Shown here piece by piece: positions 1 to 7,888 of a stretch of DNA of 20,062 bases. The stretch comes from DASPKW01 sp038244055 (GTDB lineage: Bacteria > Planctomycetota > Phycisphaerae > Tepidisphaerales > Tepidisphaeraceae), in the NCBI GenBank assembly GCA_038244055.1, contig JBBRTW010000074.1:1-20062 (forward strand), read 5' to 3'. Numbering within the stretch: position 1 is the stretch's first letter; every line of letters starts with the position of its first letter. Position numbers and translations under genes: made by a program. The notes below the pieces were generated by a model. That model worked only from the letters and a program-made list of their open reading frames with translations, was not told the origin of the DNA and did not search any database.

Positions 1-1353
1 CATCGGAATCGGCGGCGGCATCAAAGGACGATGCGCCAATGGCGCGGCCGGCGCGGGCGCAAGCTCCGCCGGCGCATCGAAATCCAATCCCAGCAGATCG
101 AGCTCCTGATCGATCGCGCTCACGGCCGCCGCATCGCGCGGGCTGGCGGCCGATGCGTTGATCTCCCGATTCAGCGGATCGTTCTCGAACGAAATCTCCT
201 TCTCCACCAGCGGCGTCATCGCCGGCTGCGGAATCGGCGGCGGCATCGACCCCGCCCGGGTCGGCCGGGCCTGCGCCGGCGGCGCTACCGGCGCGGCGTG
301 ATCGTCCCACTCCATCGGGATCAAATCCGGATCCACCGGCGGCTTGGCCGGGCGGATGGCGGCATGGTCGTGCGTCCCCGCGCGCCGCTCGCGCTCGATC
401 TCCGCCGCCACATCCAGCGGCGCGGTGCCGACGAGGTCTTCCAATTCATCGAGCTCTTCGCGGGTTGCCCCGCGATGCGGCTGCGGCGGCGCGAACGGCG
501 CTTCGTGATCCGAATGCACCGGAATCGCATCCGTCTCCACCGGGATCGCATCGCCGTGAACCAGATCAACTTCCACCGGCATCGGTTCGGGTTCGGGCGC
601 GAATTGCCCCGCCAACTCGGCTCCCGTCGTCGCCACAGCGCCCGCCCCCGCGTTCATCATATCGAACGATTCATCCTCCATCACCGGCCGAATGGAATGC
701 GAATCCGCGCCCGCCAGCACATACCGCATATCGGTCTCGCCGATATGAATCGTCTGCCCCGGCTGCAGCTCGTGCTGATGAATCTTCTGGCCATTCACGA
801 ACGTGCCCGAGCGCGAGCCCAGGTCGCGGATATACCGCTTGCCCCCCACATGGAAGATCACCGCGTGCGCCGTCGAGACGCTCGCCTCCATCAGCGAAAC
901 ATCGCAGGTTGGCCGCCGGCCGATCAGCATCACCTTCTCCGCCACCGCCAGCGGCGCATCCGCCCCTTCAATGTCCAGATCCGCTTCATGCGGCGGTGAA
1001 TCATCCACCGGCCCCGCCGCCGATCCGGCCTTGAACTTGAACGTGAAGCTCCCGATTTTCAGCAGATCGCCATCGCCGAGCCACGCCTCGCGAACCTCCC
1101 GCCCATTGACGTACACCTTCTCCCGGCTGGCCAGATCGCGGATGTAAACCTGCCCGCCATACGAAAGCATCAGCGCATGCGCCTTGCTGACGTGGCGCGA
1201 GAGCAGATGCAGGTGCGCGTTTTGCCGCGAGCCGACCAGGATCACCGTCTTGCCCAGCGCGATGCCCGGTTTGCCGGCATGGTGGCCGAGCGGAACCAGC
1301 GCCGGCGCGGAGGGGGGCGTCGTCTTCTTGTTCTTGGGGGATTGAACTGCCAT
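1..1353 (-). CDS. Twin FHA-domain protein (C-terminus missing)
   Basis: This frame is open from an ATG at 1353 to the window edge, giving 451 codons with no stop, so the C-terminus lies outside. Two forkhead-associated (FHA) phosphothreonine-binding domains are readable, at about residues 30-108 and 128-215. The first has VGSR, SRHVSKAHA and VNG. The second is closer to the consensus, with LIGRRPTCDVSL, the S-x-x-H signature in SVSTAHA, and DLGSRSGTFVNG. After about residue 220 the protein becomes a long acidic, Pro/Ala/Glu-rich, probably disordered region. No membrane segment is seen. FHA domains normally read Ser/Thr-kinase signals, which are abundant in planctomycetes, so a cytosolic scaffold role is likely. 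The start has only a weak GAGAAG-like SD. The gene lies downstream of purH on the same strand but 372 bp away, so cotranscription is doubtful. Confidence 0.88.
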   Translation of the reverse strand, partial: MAVQSPKNKKTTPPSAPALVPLGHHAGKPGIALGKTVILVGSRQNAHLHLLSRHVSKAHALMLSYGGQVYIRDLASREKVYVNGREVREAWLGDGDLLKIGSFTFKFKAGSAAGPVDDSPPHEADLDIEGADAPLAVAEKVMLIGRRPTCDVSLMEASVSTAHAVIFHVGGKRYIRDLGSRSGTFVNGQKIHQHELQPGQTIHIGETDMRYVLAGADSHSIRPVMEDESFDMMNAGAGAVATTGAELAGQFAPEPEPMPVEVDLVHGDAIPVETDAIPVHSDHEAPFAPPQPHRGATREELDELEDLVGTAPLDVAAEIERERRAGTHDHAAIRPAKPPVDPDLIPMEWDDHAAPVAPPAQARPTRAGSMPPPIPQPAMTPLVEKEISFENDPLNREINASAASPRDAAAVSAIDQELDLLGLDFDAPAELAPAPAAPLAHRPLMPPPIPM

Positions 1354-1725
1354 TCGACTTCTCTAGCTCCGACGCCGACGCCCGCGCGACAGCCAAAATG
1401 CCGCCGCCGCGCGAGTCGCCCTGCAAAAAGCCCCGACACGATCTCCAAGCCCCTCGCCGAAGGCCGGCCTTGCCCTCGAGCGCCCTCACTCTCCACACGA
1501 AACTTTTGGAAGACACGCCAATGCAAATGCGTGAATCCGAACTGGCGAATCCTGGCCCCGGCGCATCCATGCCGAACCACGATGCCGTCTTCCAGCGCGG
1601 GGCCGCATCTTACCACAGCGCCATCGGCCGCAAGTCACAAAAACTCCCGGCCGCAACAGCGCCTGCAGTTATCGGACTCATCTAAGATTCTTCATGTGCG
1701 GGGCTCCAACGCCGACTCAACTAAT
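1354..1725. other. Gene-free spacer between purH and the FHA gene
   Basis: This 372-bp spacer holds no convincing gene. Short open frames on both strands have no recognisable product. It should contain the end of the purH transcript and a promoter for the FHA gene (minus strand), but I found no good -35/-10 pair and no hairpin with a T-tract. The only clear structure is a perfect 12-bp palindrome, AAGGCCGGCCTT, at 1460-1471; it has no loop and may be chance in GC-rich DNA. Confidence 0.5.
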
Positions 1726-3516
1726 TCAATGTTTGAAGTGCCGCTGACCGGTCAACACCATCGCCGCGCCGGCCTCATCCACGGCCGCCAGACTTTCTCC
1801 ATCCCTTACGCTTCCTCCGGGATGAATGATCGCAGTAATTCCCGCCTCCAGCAACAACTTCGGCCCGTCCGGAAACGGAAAAAATGCATCCGACCCCGCC
1901 ACCGCCCCCCGCGCCCGCTCGCCGGCCGCGGTGTTGGCCTTGGCGATGGCAATCCGCGCTGCATTCACCCGATCCTGCTGCCCCGCCCCGCCCCCCACCA
2001 TCATCCCATCCTTCGCCAGCGCGATCGCATTGCTCTTGAGGTGCTTGCACGCCAGCCATGCGACTTTCAAATCCGCCCACTCGGCCGAGGTCGGTGGCCG
2101 CTTGGAGACGACTTTCCAGTTCGCCTCATCGATCCCAATCAGGTCCCGCTCCTGCACCAGATACCCGCCGGTAATTACATGCATATGGAACCGCCCCGTG
2201 AACCCGCCACCGGCCGAGCTCGCTGGAGCCACCGGCCCGACTTCCAGCAACCTCACATTCTTCCATCTTGCTCGGAGCAATTCCAGCGCATCGGGCGCAT
2301 AGCTTGGTGCCACAATGACTTCCAGCAGTTTATCAATCCCCGTGATCGTCTGCGCCGTCAATAAATCGACAGGCTTGTTCAATGCCACAATCCCGCCAAA
2401 TGCCGCCAATGGATCGCCATCGTAGGCTTTCTTAAATGCCGTCGCCAAGTCGCCGGCCGTGGCATAACCACAGGGTGTGGCATGCTTTACGACACATGCG
2501 GCCGGGGTCGACATCTCCTTCACCGCCGCCAGCGCCGCATCGGCATCGAGGAGGTTGATGTATGATAACTCTTTACCGTGCAACTGCTTAGCATAAGCGA
2601 CCGAGGCCTCGGCCGGCTGCGTGTCGACATAAAGCCCCGCCTTCTGATGCGGATTCTCCCCGTACCGCAACTCCTGCTTCTTCATCAAGTTAAGCGCGAT
2701 CACTTCAGGCGCGCCCACCCCCTCGCCTATATTCGGGAGAGCGCCCACTCCCTCTCCTGTACTCGGGAGAGGGCGGGGGTGAGGGTCTGCCGTCGAGCCC
2801 GCCTCCCCACGACCCCCTGCCGACTGCCCACTTCCCACTGCCGACTGCCCACTGCCGACTGCCGACTGCCCACTGCCCACTGCCGACTGCCCACTGCCCA
2901 CTATTCCCTCCAGATACGCCGCAATCCTCCCATCATACGCCGCCGTATGCGCGAATGCCCTCTGCGCCTGCTTCAACCGATGCTGCCCGCAGGATGACCC
3001 ACCATGCTTCCGCAAATCCCCCAGCACCTTCTCATAACGGTCCGGCTCGGTGACCACCAGCACAAACGCATGATTCTTCGAGGCCGAGCGAACCATCGAT
3101 GGCCCGCCGATGTCGATGTTTTCGAGCGCCTCTTCGAACTTCACGCCCGGCTTGGCGATCGTCTGCTCGAAGGGGTAGAGGTTGATGCAGACCAAATCGA
3201 TCGGCACGATTCCATGCTCGGCGGCCGCCTTCATGTGCTCCGGATTGTCCCGCAGCGCCAGGAGCCCGCCGTGGATTTTTGGGTGGAGCGTCTTCACCCG
3301 CCCATCCATCATCTCGGGGAAACCCGTCACCTGGCTCACATCGGTGACGGTGAGCCCCTGATCGCGCAGAAACCTGGCCGTCCCGCCGGTGCTGATCAAT
3401 TCCACTTTGAATTCACTCACCAAAGCCCGCGCGAAGTCGGCCAGGCCGGTTTTGTCGGAGACGGAGATCAAAGCGCGTTTGACGGGGACAAGATCAGGCA
3501 TCCCCCGAATATACAT
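1726..3516 (-). CDS. purH: Bifunctional AICAR transformylase/IMP cyclohydrolase with repeat insertion
   Basis: PurH carries out the last two steps of de novo IMP synthesis in the cytosol. The N-terminal IMP cyclohydrolase (MGS-like) domain spans about residues 12-200, with RALISVSDKTGL, STGGTA, GFPEMMDGRVKTLHPKIHGG and NIDIGGPSMVRSASKNH. The AICAR transformylase domain begins near residue 272 and shows RYGENPHQ, the catalytic VKHATPCG stretch, DPLAAFGG, SNAIALAKDG, SDAFFPFPDG, IIHPGGS and the typical ending RHF-H. At 596 residues it is longer than the usual 510-530. The excess is residues 205-270, a Gly/Ser/Gln-rich then Pro/Gly-rich linker encoded by a heptamer array and two palindromic repeats. 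Apart from this block the protein looks intact. The true start may be the next in-frame ATG at 3501 (MPDLVPVKRALISVS), which fits the family better and lies six bases after a TATATT box. Confidence 0.95.
   Translation of the reverse strand: MYIRGMPDLVPVKRALISVSDKTGLADFARALVSEFKVELISTGGTARFLRDQGLTVTDVSQVTGFPEMMDGRVKTLHPKIHGGLLALRDNPEHMKAAAEHGIVPIDLVCINLYPFEQTIAKPGVKFEEALENIDIGGPSMVRSASKNHAFVLVVTEPDRYEKVLGDLRKHGGSSCGQHRLKQAQRAFAHTAAYDGRIAAYLEGIVGSGQSAVGSGQSAVGSGQSAVGSGQSAGGRGEAGSTADPHPRPLPSTGEGVGALPNIGEGVGAPEVIALNLMKKQELRYGENPHQKAGLYVDTQPAEASVAYAKQLHGKELSYINLLDADAALAAVKEMSTPAACVVKHATPCGYATAGDLATAFKKAYDGDPLAAFGGIVALNKPVDLLTAQTITGIDKLLEVIVAPSYAPDALELLRARWKNVRLLEVGPVAPASSAGGGFTGRFHMHVITGGYLVQERDLIGIDEANWKVVSKRPPTSAEWADLKVAWLACKHLKSNAIALAKDGMMVGGGAGQQDRVNAARIAIAKANTAAGERARGAVAGSDAFFPFPDGPKLLLEAGITAIIHPGGSVRDGESLAAVDEAGAAMVLTGQRHFKH
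2711..2780. repeat. Two tandem palindromic repeats inside purH
   Basis: Two adjacent hairpin units lie in the purH coding sequence. The better copy has arms CCCTCTCC (2750-2757) and GGAGAGGG (2766-2773), a perfect 8-bp stem with loop TGTACTCG. The degenerate copy has arms CCCTCGCC (2720-2727) and GGAGAGCG (2736-2743), 6 of 8 paired, with loop TATATTCG. On the purH strand they are read as the near-duplicate peptides PSTGEGVGAL and PNIGEGVGAP. From memory this resembles a palindrome dispersed in many bacterial genomes; a shorter related fragment occurs at 19027-19046. Confidence 0.8.
2821..2904. repeat. Heptanucleotide tandem array (12 units) inside purH
   Basis: Twelve consecutive 7-bp units occupy exactly 84 bp. 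They are mostly CGACTGC or CCACTGC in mixed order, with the variants CCACTTC at 2828-2834 and CCACTAT at 2898-2904. Because 7 is not a multiple of 3, three units (21 bp) encode a seven-residue peptide repeat on the minus strand, seen as GSGQSAV repeated. The array is free of stops in the purH frame. A change of one or two units would shift the frame into the transformylase domain; only changes of three keep it. Confidence 0.95.
3508..3513 (-). promoter_or_regulatory. Possible -10 box for leaderless purH
   Basis: On the minus strand TATATT (5 of 6 to TATAAT) is followed by six bases and then the ATG at 3501. No good -35 is present; the -35 position falls in the 3521-3542 hairpin. A G run directly abuts this ATG and is too close to act as a normal SD. 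The placement fits a leaderless start at 3501, but the upstream ATG at 3516 cannot be excluded. Confidence 0.35.
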
Positions 3517-3520
3517 TTAG

Positions 3521-3542
3521 CCCGGCGTGAATACACGCCGGG
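3521..3542. repeat. Perfect 9-bp inverted repeat upstream of purH
   Basis: CCCGGCGTG (3521-3529) and CACGCCGGG (3534-3542) form a perfect 9-bp GC-rich stem with the four-base loop AATA. It sits 5 bp upstream of the first possible purH ATG and inside the purH/3790 divergent region. It could be a dispersed palindrome, an operator, or a 5'-leader hairpin if transcription starts upstream. There is no T-tract on either side to make it a terminator. Confidence 0.75.
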
Positions 3543-3570
3543 GAACCCCCGAACACAAAAGGCAATCATT

Positions 3571-3620
3571 GCGAGGTCCGCATGGCGAGGTCCGCACGGA
3601 CGATGAACAATAGGATGGAC
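3571..3620. repeat. Short direct repeats in the divergent intergenic region
   Basis: GCGAGGTCCGCA occurs twice, at 3571-3582 and 3585-3596, separated by TG. A second pair, GGACGATG, lies at about 3598-3605 and 3613-3620. The leading bases TCATTGCGAGG match the core of a repeat I remember as dispersed in many bacterial genomes; this is recollection, not a search. The rest of the 273-bp spacer (3517-3789) shows no gene and no clear promoter for the 3790 gene. Confidence 0.55.
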
Positions 3621-3789
3621 GATGGCGATTCGACAATCCTCCGACAACCGCCATTTCTTCATTGCCGGACATGCCCGCCACCTGTACGCTATTTTCGCAC
3701 CCGAAATAACCAACCAGGCCGCCGCCAGATTGTCTTGTCGAGTGCGTAACTATCGCGGACTCCAGCAATTCCCACTTCCAAGGAAGCCC

Positions 3790-5613
3790 ATGCTCCATCG
3801 CACCTTGTTTCGTACCACGACCTGCGTGATGGCGCTCGGCCTGCTGCCCGCCTTGGCCAGCGCGGCCGATTATTCGGGAAACTACGAAGATGCCCGGCGG
3901 AGTGTCATCGTCGCGCCGGACGGAACCGGCTATCGCGGCGAGATTCGGATTGGGGACCAGGCCTATCCGCTGGCGGCGCGCGAAGAGGGCGACCATCTCA
4001 CCGGCGCTTATATCGTGGGCGGCAAACCGTATACCTTTAGCGCCACCCAGGAGGGAGATGGCCTGCTGGTCACGACCAACGGCAAGACATACCAGCTTCA
4101 TCGCAAAGCGGCAGCGCCGGCGGCGGTGCCCAATCCATTTGATCCGGCTGGCAGCGCCGGCCCCGGGTCCGCGCCGGCGGGGGGACCCGCGTCAGGTGTG
4201 ACGGCTAAGCCAGGCTCGCCACCGGCGGCCGATGCGCTGGCGGACTACACGGTTTTGAATCTGACCGATGTTGGCCGAACGCTCGTGCGCGAAATGCCCT
4301 CGGCGACTTCCACGCACGCGGCGCTCAGGGCTGTTTTTGCGGATTTGGCGCGGCAGTTCGGCGCTCGGCCGACGATCCTGGGCTCGTACGAAGAGGCTCG
4401 CGAGCACAGCATGGCGTATGTCGCGTTCTCGGCGGAGTTCGAGGGCAAGCCGATCAAGGGATTTGTCACCGCGCGGCTTCGCGAAGAGGGGGCGGTGGCG
4501 TTTGTGGTGTTCGGCAATGCGGATGCGACCCGCAACCAACTGGATCAATTGCTGGATCATCCCCCTGTGCCCATCGTGCTGAGCGAGCCCGAACGCATCA
4601 AAATGGAGATGGCCAAGGTCGAGCTGAAGGTGTACCCGTTCCCCGACCGCACCGGCTCGGTCGGCATCGCGGAGGGATATACGATCAATTCACCCAGCGA
4701 GGCGAATTCATTGATCCTCGGGCCGGCGGGTCAAAAAGTGCGCATGGCCTTCGGACAGGTTTTTTATACGCCCGACAGCCAGATGGTGCGGCAGAATCAG
4801 CAGAACCAGGCCAACGCGAAGAAGTTCGGCGGCAGGCCCCAGCCGGGGCTCAATCTTCCCATCGCGGCCTACAGCGACGATCCGGCGACGGCGCTGGCGA
4901 ATTTCGTTCGCATCAATAGCGAAGCCAGCCAACGTTCCGGCGGGCCGGCGTTCGTGCCTCAAAAAGTCATCAATGTGACGCCCGTTCCCAACAACAAGCC
5001 GGGCGTCCGCACCGCGCAGGTGACTTACGATGTCGTCATCAAGGAGCGCACTGGAGACAAGCCGTTGAGAGCGTTGATCCAGTTCGATATCTTGCCGCTG
5101 GACCGCGGCGCCTGGAACATGTACGTCTACCTGCAGTTGATCGCCCCGCGCGAAACCTTCAAGAAGGATCTGCCGGTGATGATGGCCCAGGCCTATTCGC
5201 TGAACGAAAACGCGGAAAGAATCAAGGAAAAATCCCGGGTTGAAATCGCCGCCGCCAACAAGCGCGCCGAAGATCTGCGCGCCGCCAACAAGAAGATCGC
5301 CGATGCCCATTACGCCCAGACCAAGAGCGCGGGCGATGCCAGCGCCCGCCAGAGCAAAGCCTGGCGCGACGCGGAAGAGAACGACACCCTCAAACACCGC
5401 AGCGCGGCCGACTTCAGCGAAGCCATCCGCGGCATTCGCTCGATCGAGGATACGAAGACCGGCGAGAAGCAGAGCGTGAACCTGGCCGATTCAAATCTGA
5501 TTGTCGATGCGCTCAATGAAAAAGACCCGGGGCGCTATCGGCCGGTGCCGCTGCGGGATGAAATCTACCCGCTGGCGGGACATGAGAATGAGCGGGATTA
5601 TCTCGGGAGGTGA
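3790..5613 (+). CDS. Secreted protein of unknown function, paralogue A
   Basis: The ATG at 3790 is chosen because AAGGAAG stands at SD distance and a clear Sec signal peptide follows (cleavage near ALASAADYSG), giving 607 residues. Residues about 26-107 form a small beta-rich domain (DYSGNYED, DGTGYRGEI, PLAAREEGDHLTG, TTNGKTYQL). A Pro/Gly/Ala linker with NPFDPAG follows, then a globular core (GSYEEAREHSMAY, GKPIKGFVTARL, FPDRTGSVGIAEGY). A charged, helix-rich stretch (IAAANKRAEDLRAANKKIAD) precedes a conserved tail, RSIEDTKTGEKQSVNLADSN, ending in PGRYRPVPLRDEIYPL. The same order and motifs recur in the product at 6089-7822, so these are duplicated genes. No catalytic motif is recognised. 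Its end faces the small gene at 5666. Confidence 0.9.
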   Translation: MLHRTLFRTTTCVMALGLLPALASAADYSGNYEDARRSVIVAPDGTGYRGEIRIGDQAYPLAAREEGDHLTGAYIVGGKPYTFSATQEGDGLLVTTNGKTYQLHRKAAAPAAVPNPFDPAGSAGPGSAPAGGPASGVTAKPGSPPAADALADYTVLNLTDVGRTLVREMPSATSTHAALRAVFADLARQFGARPTILGSYEEAREHSMAYVAFSAEFEGKPIKGFVTARLREEGAVAFVVFGNADATRNQLDQLLDHPPVPIVLSEPERIKMEMAKVELKVYPFPDRTGSVGIAEGYTINSPSEANSLILGPAGQKVRMAFGQVFYTPDSQMVRQNQQNQANAKKFGGRPQPGLNLPIAAYSDDPATALANFVRINSEASQRSGGPAFVPQKVINVTPVPNNKPGVRTAQVTYDVVIKERTGDKPLRALIQFDILPLDRGAWNMYVYLQLIAPRETFKKDLPVMMAQAYSLNENAERIKEKSRVEIAAANKRAEDLRAANKKIADAHYAQTKSAGDASARQSKAWRDAEENDTLKHRSAADFSEAIRGIRSIEDTKTGEKQSVNLADSNLIVDALNEKDPGRYRPVPLRDEIYPLAGHENERDYLGR

Positions 5614-5665
5614 GGAATTCGAGCGGGGAATGCCGCCGGCAGCGTCGTCATGATCTGCTTCACCG

Positions 5666-6010
5666 TTAACTGGGAACAGTTGGCACTGCGCCATAGCGGC
5701 GCTCGAGGGATTCTTCGAGTTTCTTGAGGAGTTCGGTGAAGGAGATTTTCTCGTACTCGACGCCGGTGAGCATGAGGAGCGGTTTGACGTATTCCTGGCC
5801 GCAGCGGGGAGTGCCCTTTTCATCGCCGGGTTCAACAAAGAAGACGGCGCGCGGGGTGTCGCCTTCCGGGTCGACCGGGGGAGGAAGAAAGTCCCAGTCA
5901 GGGCCGATGTAGTCGATGTGGGACGGGACAGCCTGGATGAAAATGACAACGAATTGTTGATCGCCGAAGCGCTTAATACCGATTTCGGCGAGCGTGGCGT
6001 AGATGCTCAT
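5666..6010 (-). CDS. Small hypothetical protein (114 aa)
   Basis: The predicted protein begins MSIYATLAEIGIKRFG and has no signal peptide or membrane segment, so it is probably cytosolic. It contains AVPSHIDYIGPDWDFLPPP, PRAVFFVEPGDEKGTP, GQEYVKPLLMLTGVEY and the helical tail SFTELLKKLEESLERRYG. I recall similar uncharacterised bacterial proteins sharing a start near MSIYAT, an AVPAHI-type motif and a YV-PLL-L-G-EY block, but no established function. The start has only a weak AGG-containing SD. The gene lies between the two large paralogues: 52 bp from the end of the plus-strand copy, and 78 bp from the end of the minus-strand copy, which precedes it on the same strand. Confidence 0.75.
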   Translation of the reverse strand: MSIYATLAEIGIKRFGDQQFVVIFIQAVPSHIDYIGPDWDFLPPPVDPEGDTPRAVFFVEPGDEKGTPRCGQEYVKPLLMLTGVEYEKISFTELLKKLEESLERRYGAVPTVPS

Positions 6011-6068
6011 ATTTGCCTGCCCTGGAGTTCAGCAGATCGGGCGCGGATTTGCGGCTCGGGCGCCGATA

Positions 6069-6092
6069 CTCGACATCGGAATGTCGAGCTAC
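6069..6092 (-). repeat. REP-like GTAG-headed hairpin overlapping a stop codon
   Basis: On the minus strand the element reads GTAG, then arm CTCGACAT, loop TCCG and arm ATGTCGAG, a perfect 8-bp stem (arms overlap the head by no bases). The TAG of the GTAG head is the stop codon (6089-6091) of the 6089-7822 gene. Two further copies lie at 15519-15591. A GTAG/GTGG head followed by a short palindrome is the layout of REP elements mobilised by RAYT proteins. Confidence 0.8.
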
Positions 6093-7822
6093 CTGGGCAG
6101 CGGATCGCTCTCATCCCTCAACGGAATCTGCCTGAACCGCCCCGGATCCGCGCGGTTGAGGTTGTCCACGATATGGTCGACGTGTCCGAGGTCGACGCTC
6201 GTCTTCTCACCCGTGCGCGTGTCTTCCACCGTGCGCACGCCGCGGATGGTTTCGATGAAATCGTCATTGCTGCGCGAGCGCACGACCGAGTTGTGCCGCT
6301 GCGCCGCGTTGTAGCTGTCGTAGGCGGCCATCAGTTCCTTGTGCGACTGCTGCTGGGCGGCGAAGCGCTTATTGCTGGCATCGATATTCTCGCGGGTTTT
6401 CTCCTGGATGACCTTGGGATTCTCGCGCACGGAGGTGGACATGGCGACCATCGCGGGGAGCGAGGCGTCGAAGACATCATCGGGGGCGGCGGCCTGGTTG
6501 GACATCACCATCCATGAATCATTGAGCACCGGATCGATTTCCACGCGGGCCAGCGCGCGCAGATGTTGCTGCCCCTGCCGGGTCGTCTTGGTGACGCCGT
6601 AACTGAGCAGGGCCGCCCGGCCGCCGGGGAGCCAGGCGGGGAGCTTCTGCACGGTGACGAGGTTGTCGATCTTGACGGCCGGGCCGCCATTGCTCTGGCT
6701 CATGGCGCTGAGCTGGGGCACCAGCGTGGACAGGGCATGCTCGGGGTCGGTGAAGGGAGCGACCAGCATCTGCATGCGATTCGGAGCCGGCATGTGCCAC
6801 TGCCGGGCGTTGGCTTCCATCTGGAGCTGGAGCTGAACGGCCTGCGAATTCGGCGTCACCACCGAGTAGGAAACGCCCATGGAGAGCTCTTCCCCCGCCG
6901 GGCCGGTGATCATGTATGCTCCCATGCCGGATTGCGCGTTGGTGCGCCATCCTTCAGCGATGCCGATGCTGCCGGTGTTGTCGGGGAACTCGTACAGTTG
7001 CAATTTGACCTCGGGCGGGCCGGCCTTCGCATCGGCGGGAATCGTCAATTTGCCCCATTCGGTGGGCGGCGCATCGGCCAGGCAGTAGATCACGGCCACC
7101 GATGCGCCTTTATCATTGAGCCTGCAGGAAACGAATCCCTTGATCGGCCGGTCTTTGAATTTGGCGGTGAACGAAGCCATTCCCGAAGCGTGGGTTTTGG
7201 TGTCTTCGTAGGCTCCGGTGATTTTCGGCCGGGCATCAAAATAGGCCGCCAGATCCGGCAGAACCGATTCGAAGGCCCCCTGTACGCTATTCACCTTTTT
7301 GAACACGCTCAGCGATCGCCCGGCCTCGGTCGTGGTGACCACCGCGTAATCCACCATGCTCCCAACGGCCCCGCCGCCCCCTCCTCCAGTAGCCGCCGGT
7401 CGAACCGCGCCGCCGCCTGTCGCACCGCCACCAATCGCGCCACCGGCCGCCCCTCCCGCCGCGCCGCCCGCATTGCCCGCGCGGGCCGCCTCCTGATCGA
7501 AGGGATTGTCCGAGCCGGCTTTCCTGACCGCATACGATTTGCCGGCCGTCTGAAACGCCAGCCCATCAGCCTGCCGAGTGATGGCGAAATCGAACTCGCC
7601 GCCATCATTGGTAAAGGTCCCGCGGAGCCCACCCGCCTCATCGCGCGCCTTGAGGGGGAATTGCTTCTGGCCGAGGTGAATGATTCCGCTGTACCCCGCG
7701 CCATCGGCGGTGACCTCGATGGAGAGGTTATTGCCATCGTACTTTCCCGCGAAGTCTCCGGCATGGATGACATTGGCGAGCAGCACCACGATCGCGGCGA
7801 TGGACAGGATTTTGAAGTTCAT
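6089..7822 (-). CDS. Secreted protein of unknown function, paralogue B
   Basis: The start at 7822 is chosen for a GAGGA SD six bases upstream and the signal peptide that follows (MNFKILSIAAIVVLLANVIHA, cleaved near HAGDF), giving 577 residues. The domain order matches the protein at 3790-5613. An N-terminal beta-rich domain (DFAGKYDG, DGAGYSGII, FPLKARDEAGGLRGTF, TAGKSYAV) is followed by NPFDQEA and a low-complexity Gly/Ala linker of about 45 residues. A core (TGAYEDTKTHASGM, DRPIKGFVSCRL, FPDNTGSIGIAEGW), a charged helical stretch and the tail TVEDTRTGEKTSVDL with PGRFRQIPLRDESDPL complete it. The linker differs most between copies. No enzyme motif is recognised. The stop codon is supplied by a REP-like element, so the last residues may have been altered by its arrival. 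Confidence 0.9.
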   Translation of the reverse strand: MNFKILSIAAIVVLLANVIHAGDFAGKYDGNNLSIEVTADGAGYSGIIHLGQKQFPLKARDEAGGLRGTFTNDGGEFDFAITRQADGLAFQTAGKSYAVRKAGSDNPFDQEAARAGNAGGAAGGAAGGAIGGGATGGGAVRPAATGGGGGGAVGSMVDYAVVTTTEAGRSLSVFKKVNSVQGAFESVLPDLAAYFDARPKITGAYEDTKTHASGMASFTAKFKDRPIKGFVSCRLNDKGASVAVIYCLADAPPTEWGKLTIPADAKAGPPEVKLQLYEFPDNTGSIGIAEGWRTNAQSGMGAYMITGPAGEELSMGVSYSVVTPNSQAVQLQLQMEANARQWHMPAPNRMQMLVAPFTDPEHALSTLVPQLSAMSQSNGGPAVKIDNLVTVQKLPAWLPGGRAALLSYGVTKTTRQGQQHLRALARVEIDPVLNDSWMVMSNQAAAPDDVFDASLPAMVAMSTSVRENPKVIQEKTRENIDASNKRFAAQQQSHKELMAAYDSYNAAQRHNSVVRSRSNDDFIETIRGVRTVEDTRTGEKTSVDLGHVDHIVDNLNRADPGRFRQIPLRDESDPLPR

Positions 7823-7888
7823 GGCGGGTCCTCTTCGATTCATTGGAACCATCGAATGCGGGCGGATAAACAGGATGACGCGGGTCTC

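Noticed and set aside
31..999. Long open frame on the plus strand, Arg-rich product
   Set aside because: It is antisense to the FHA protein, whose motifs are clear; the product is a low-complexity Arg/His mirror of GC-rich coding DNA.
1177..2364. Plus-strand open frame of 395 codons
   Set aside because: It runs antisense across the start of the FHA gene and the end of purH; no domain is recognisable and the composition is that of a shadow frame.
2821..2904. CRISPR array
   Set aside because: Units are 7 bp and contiguous with no unique spacers, and no cas genes are nearby.
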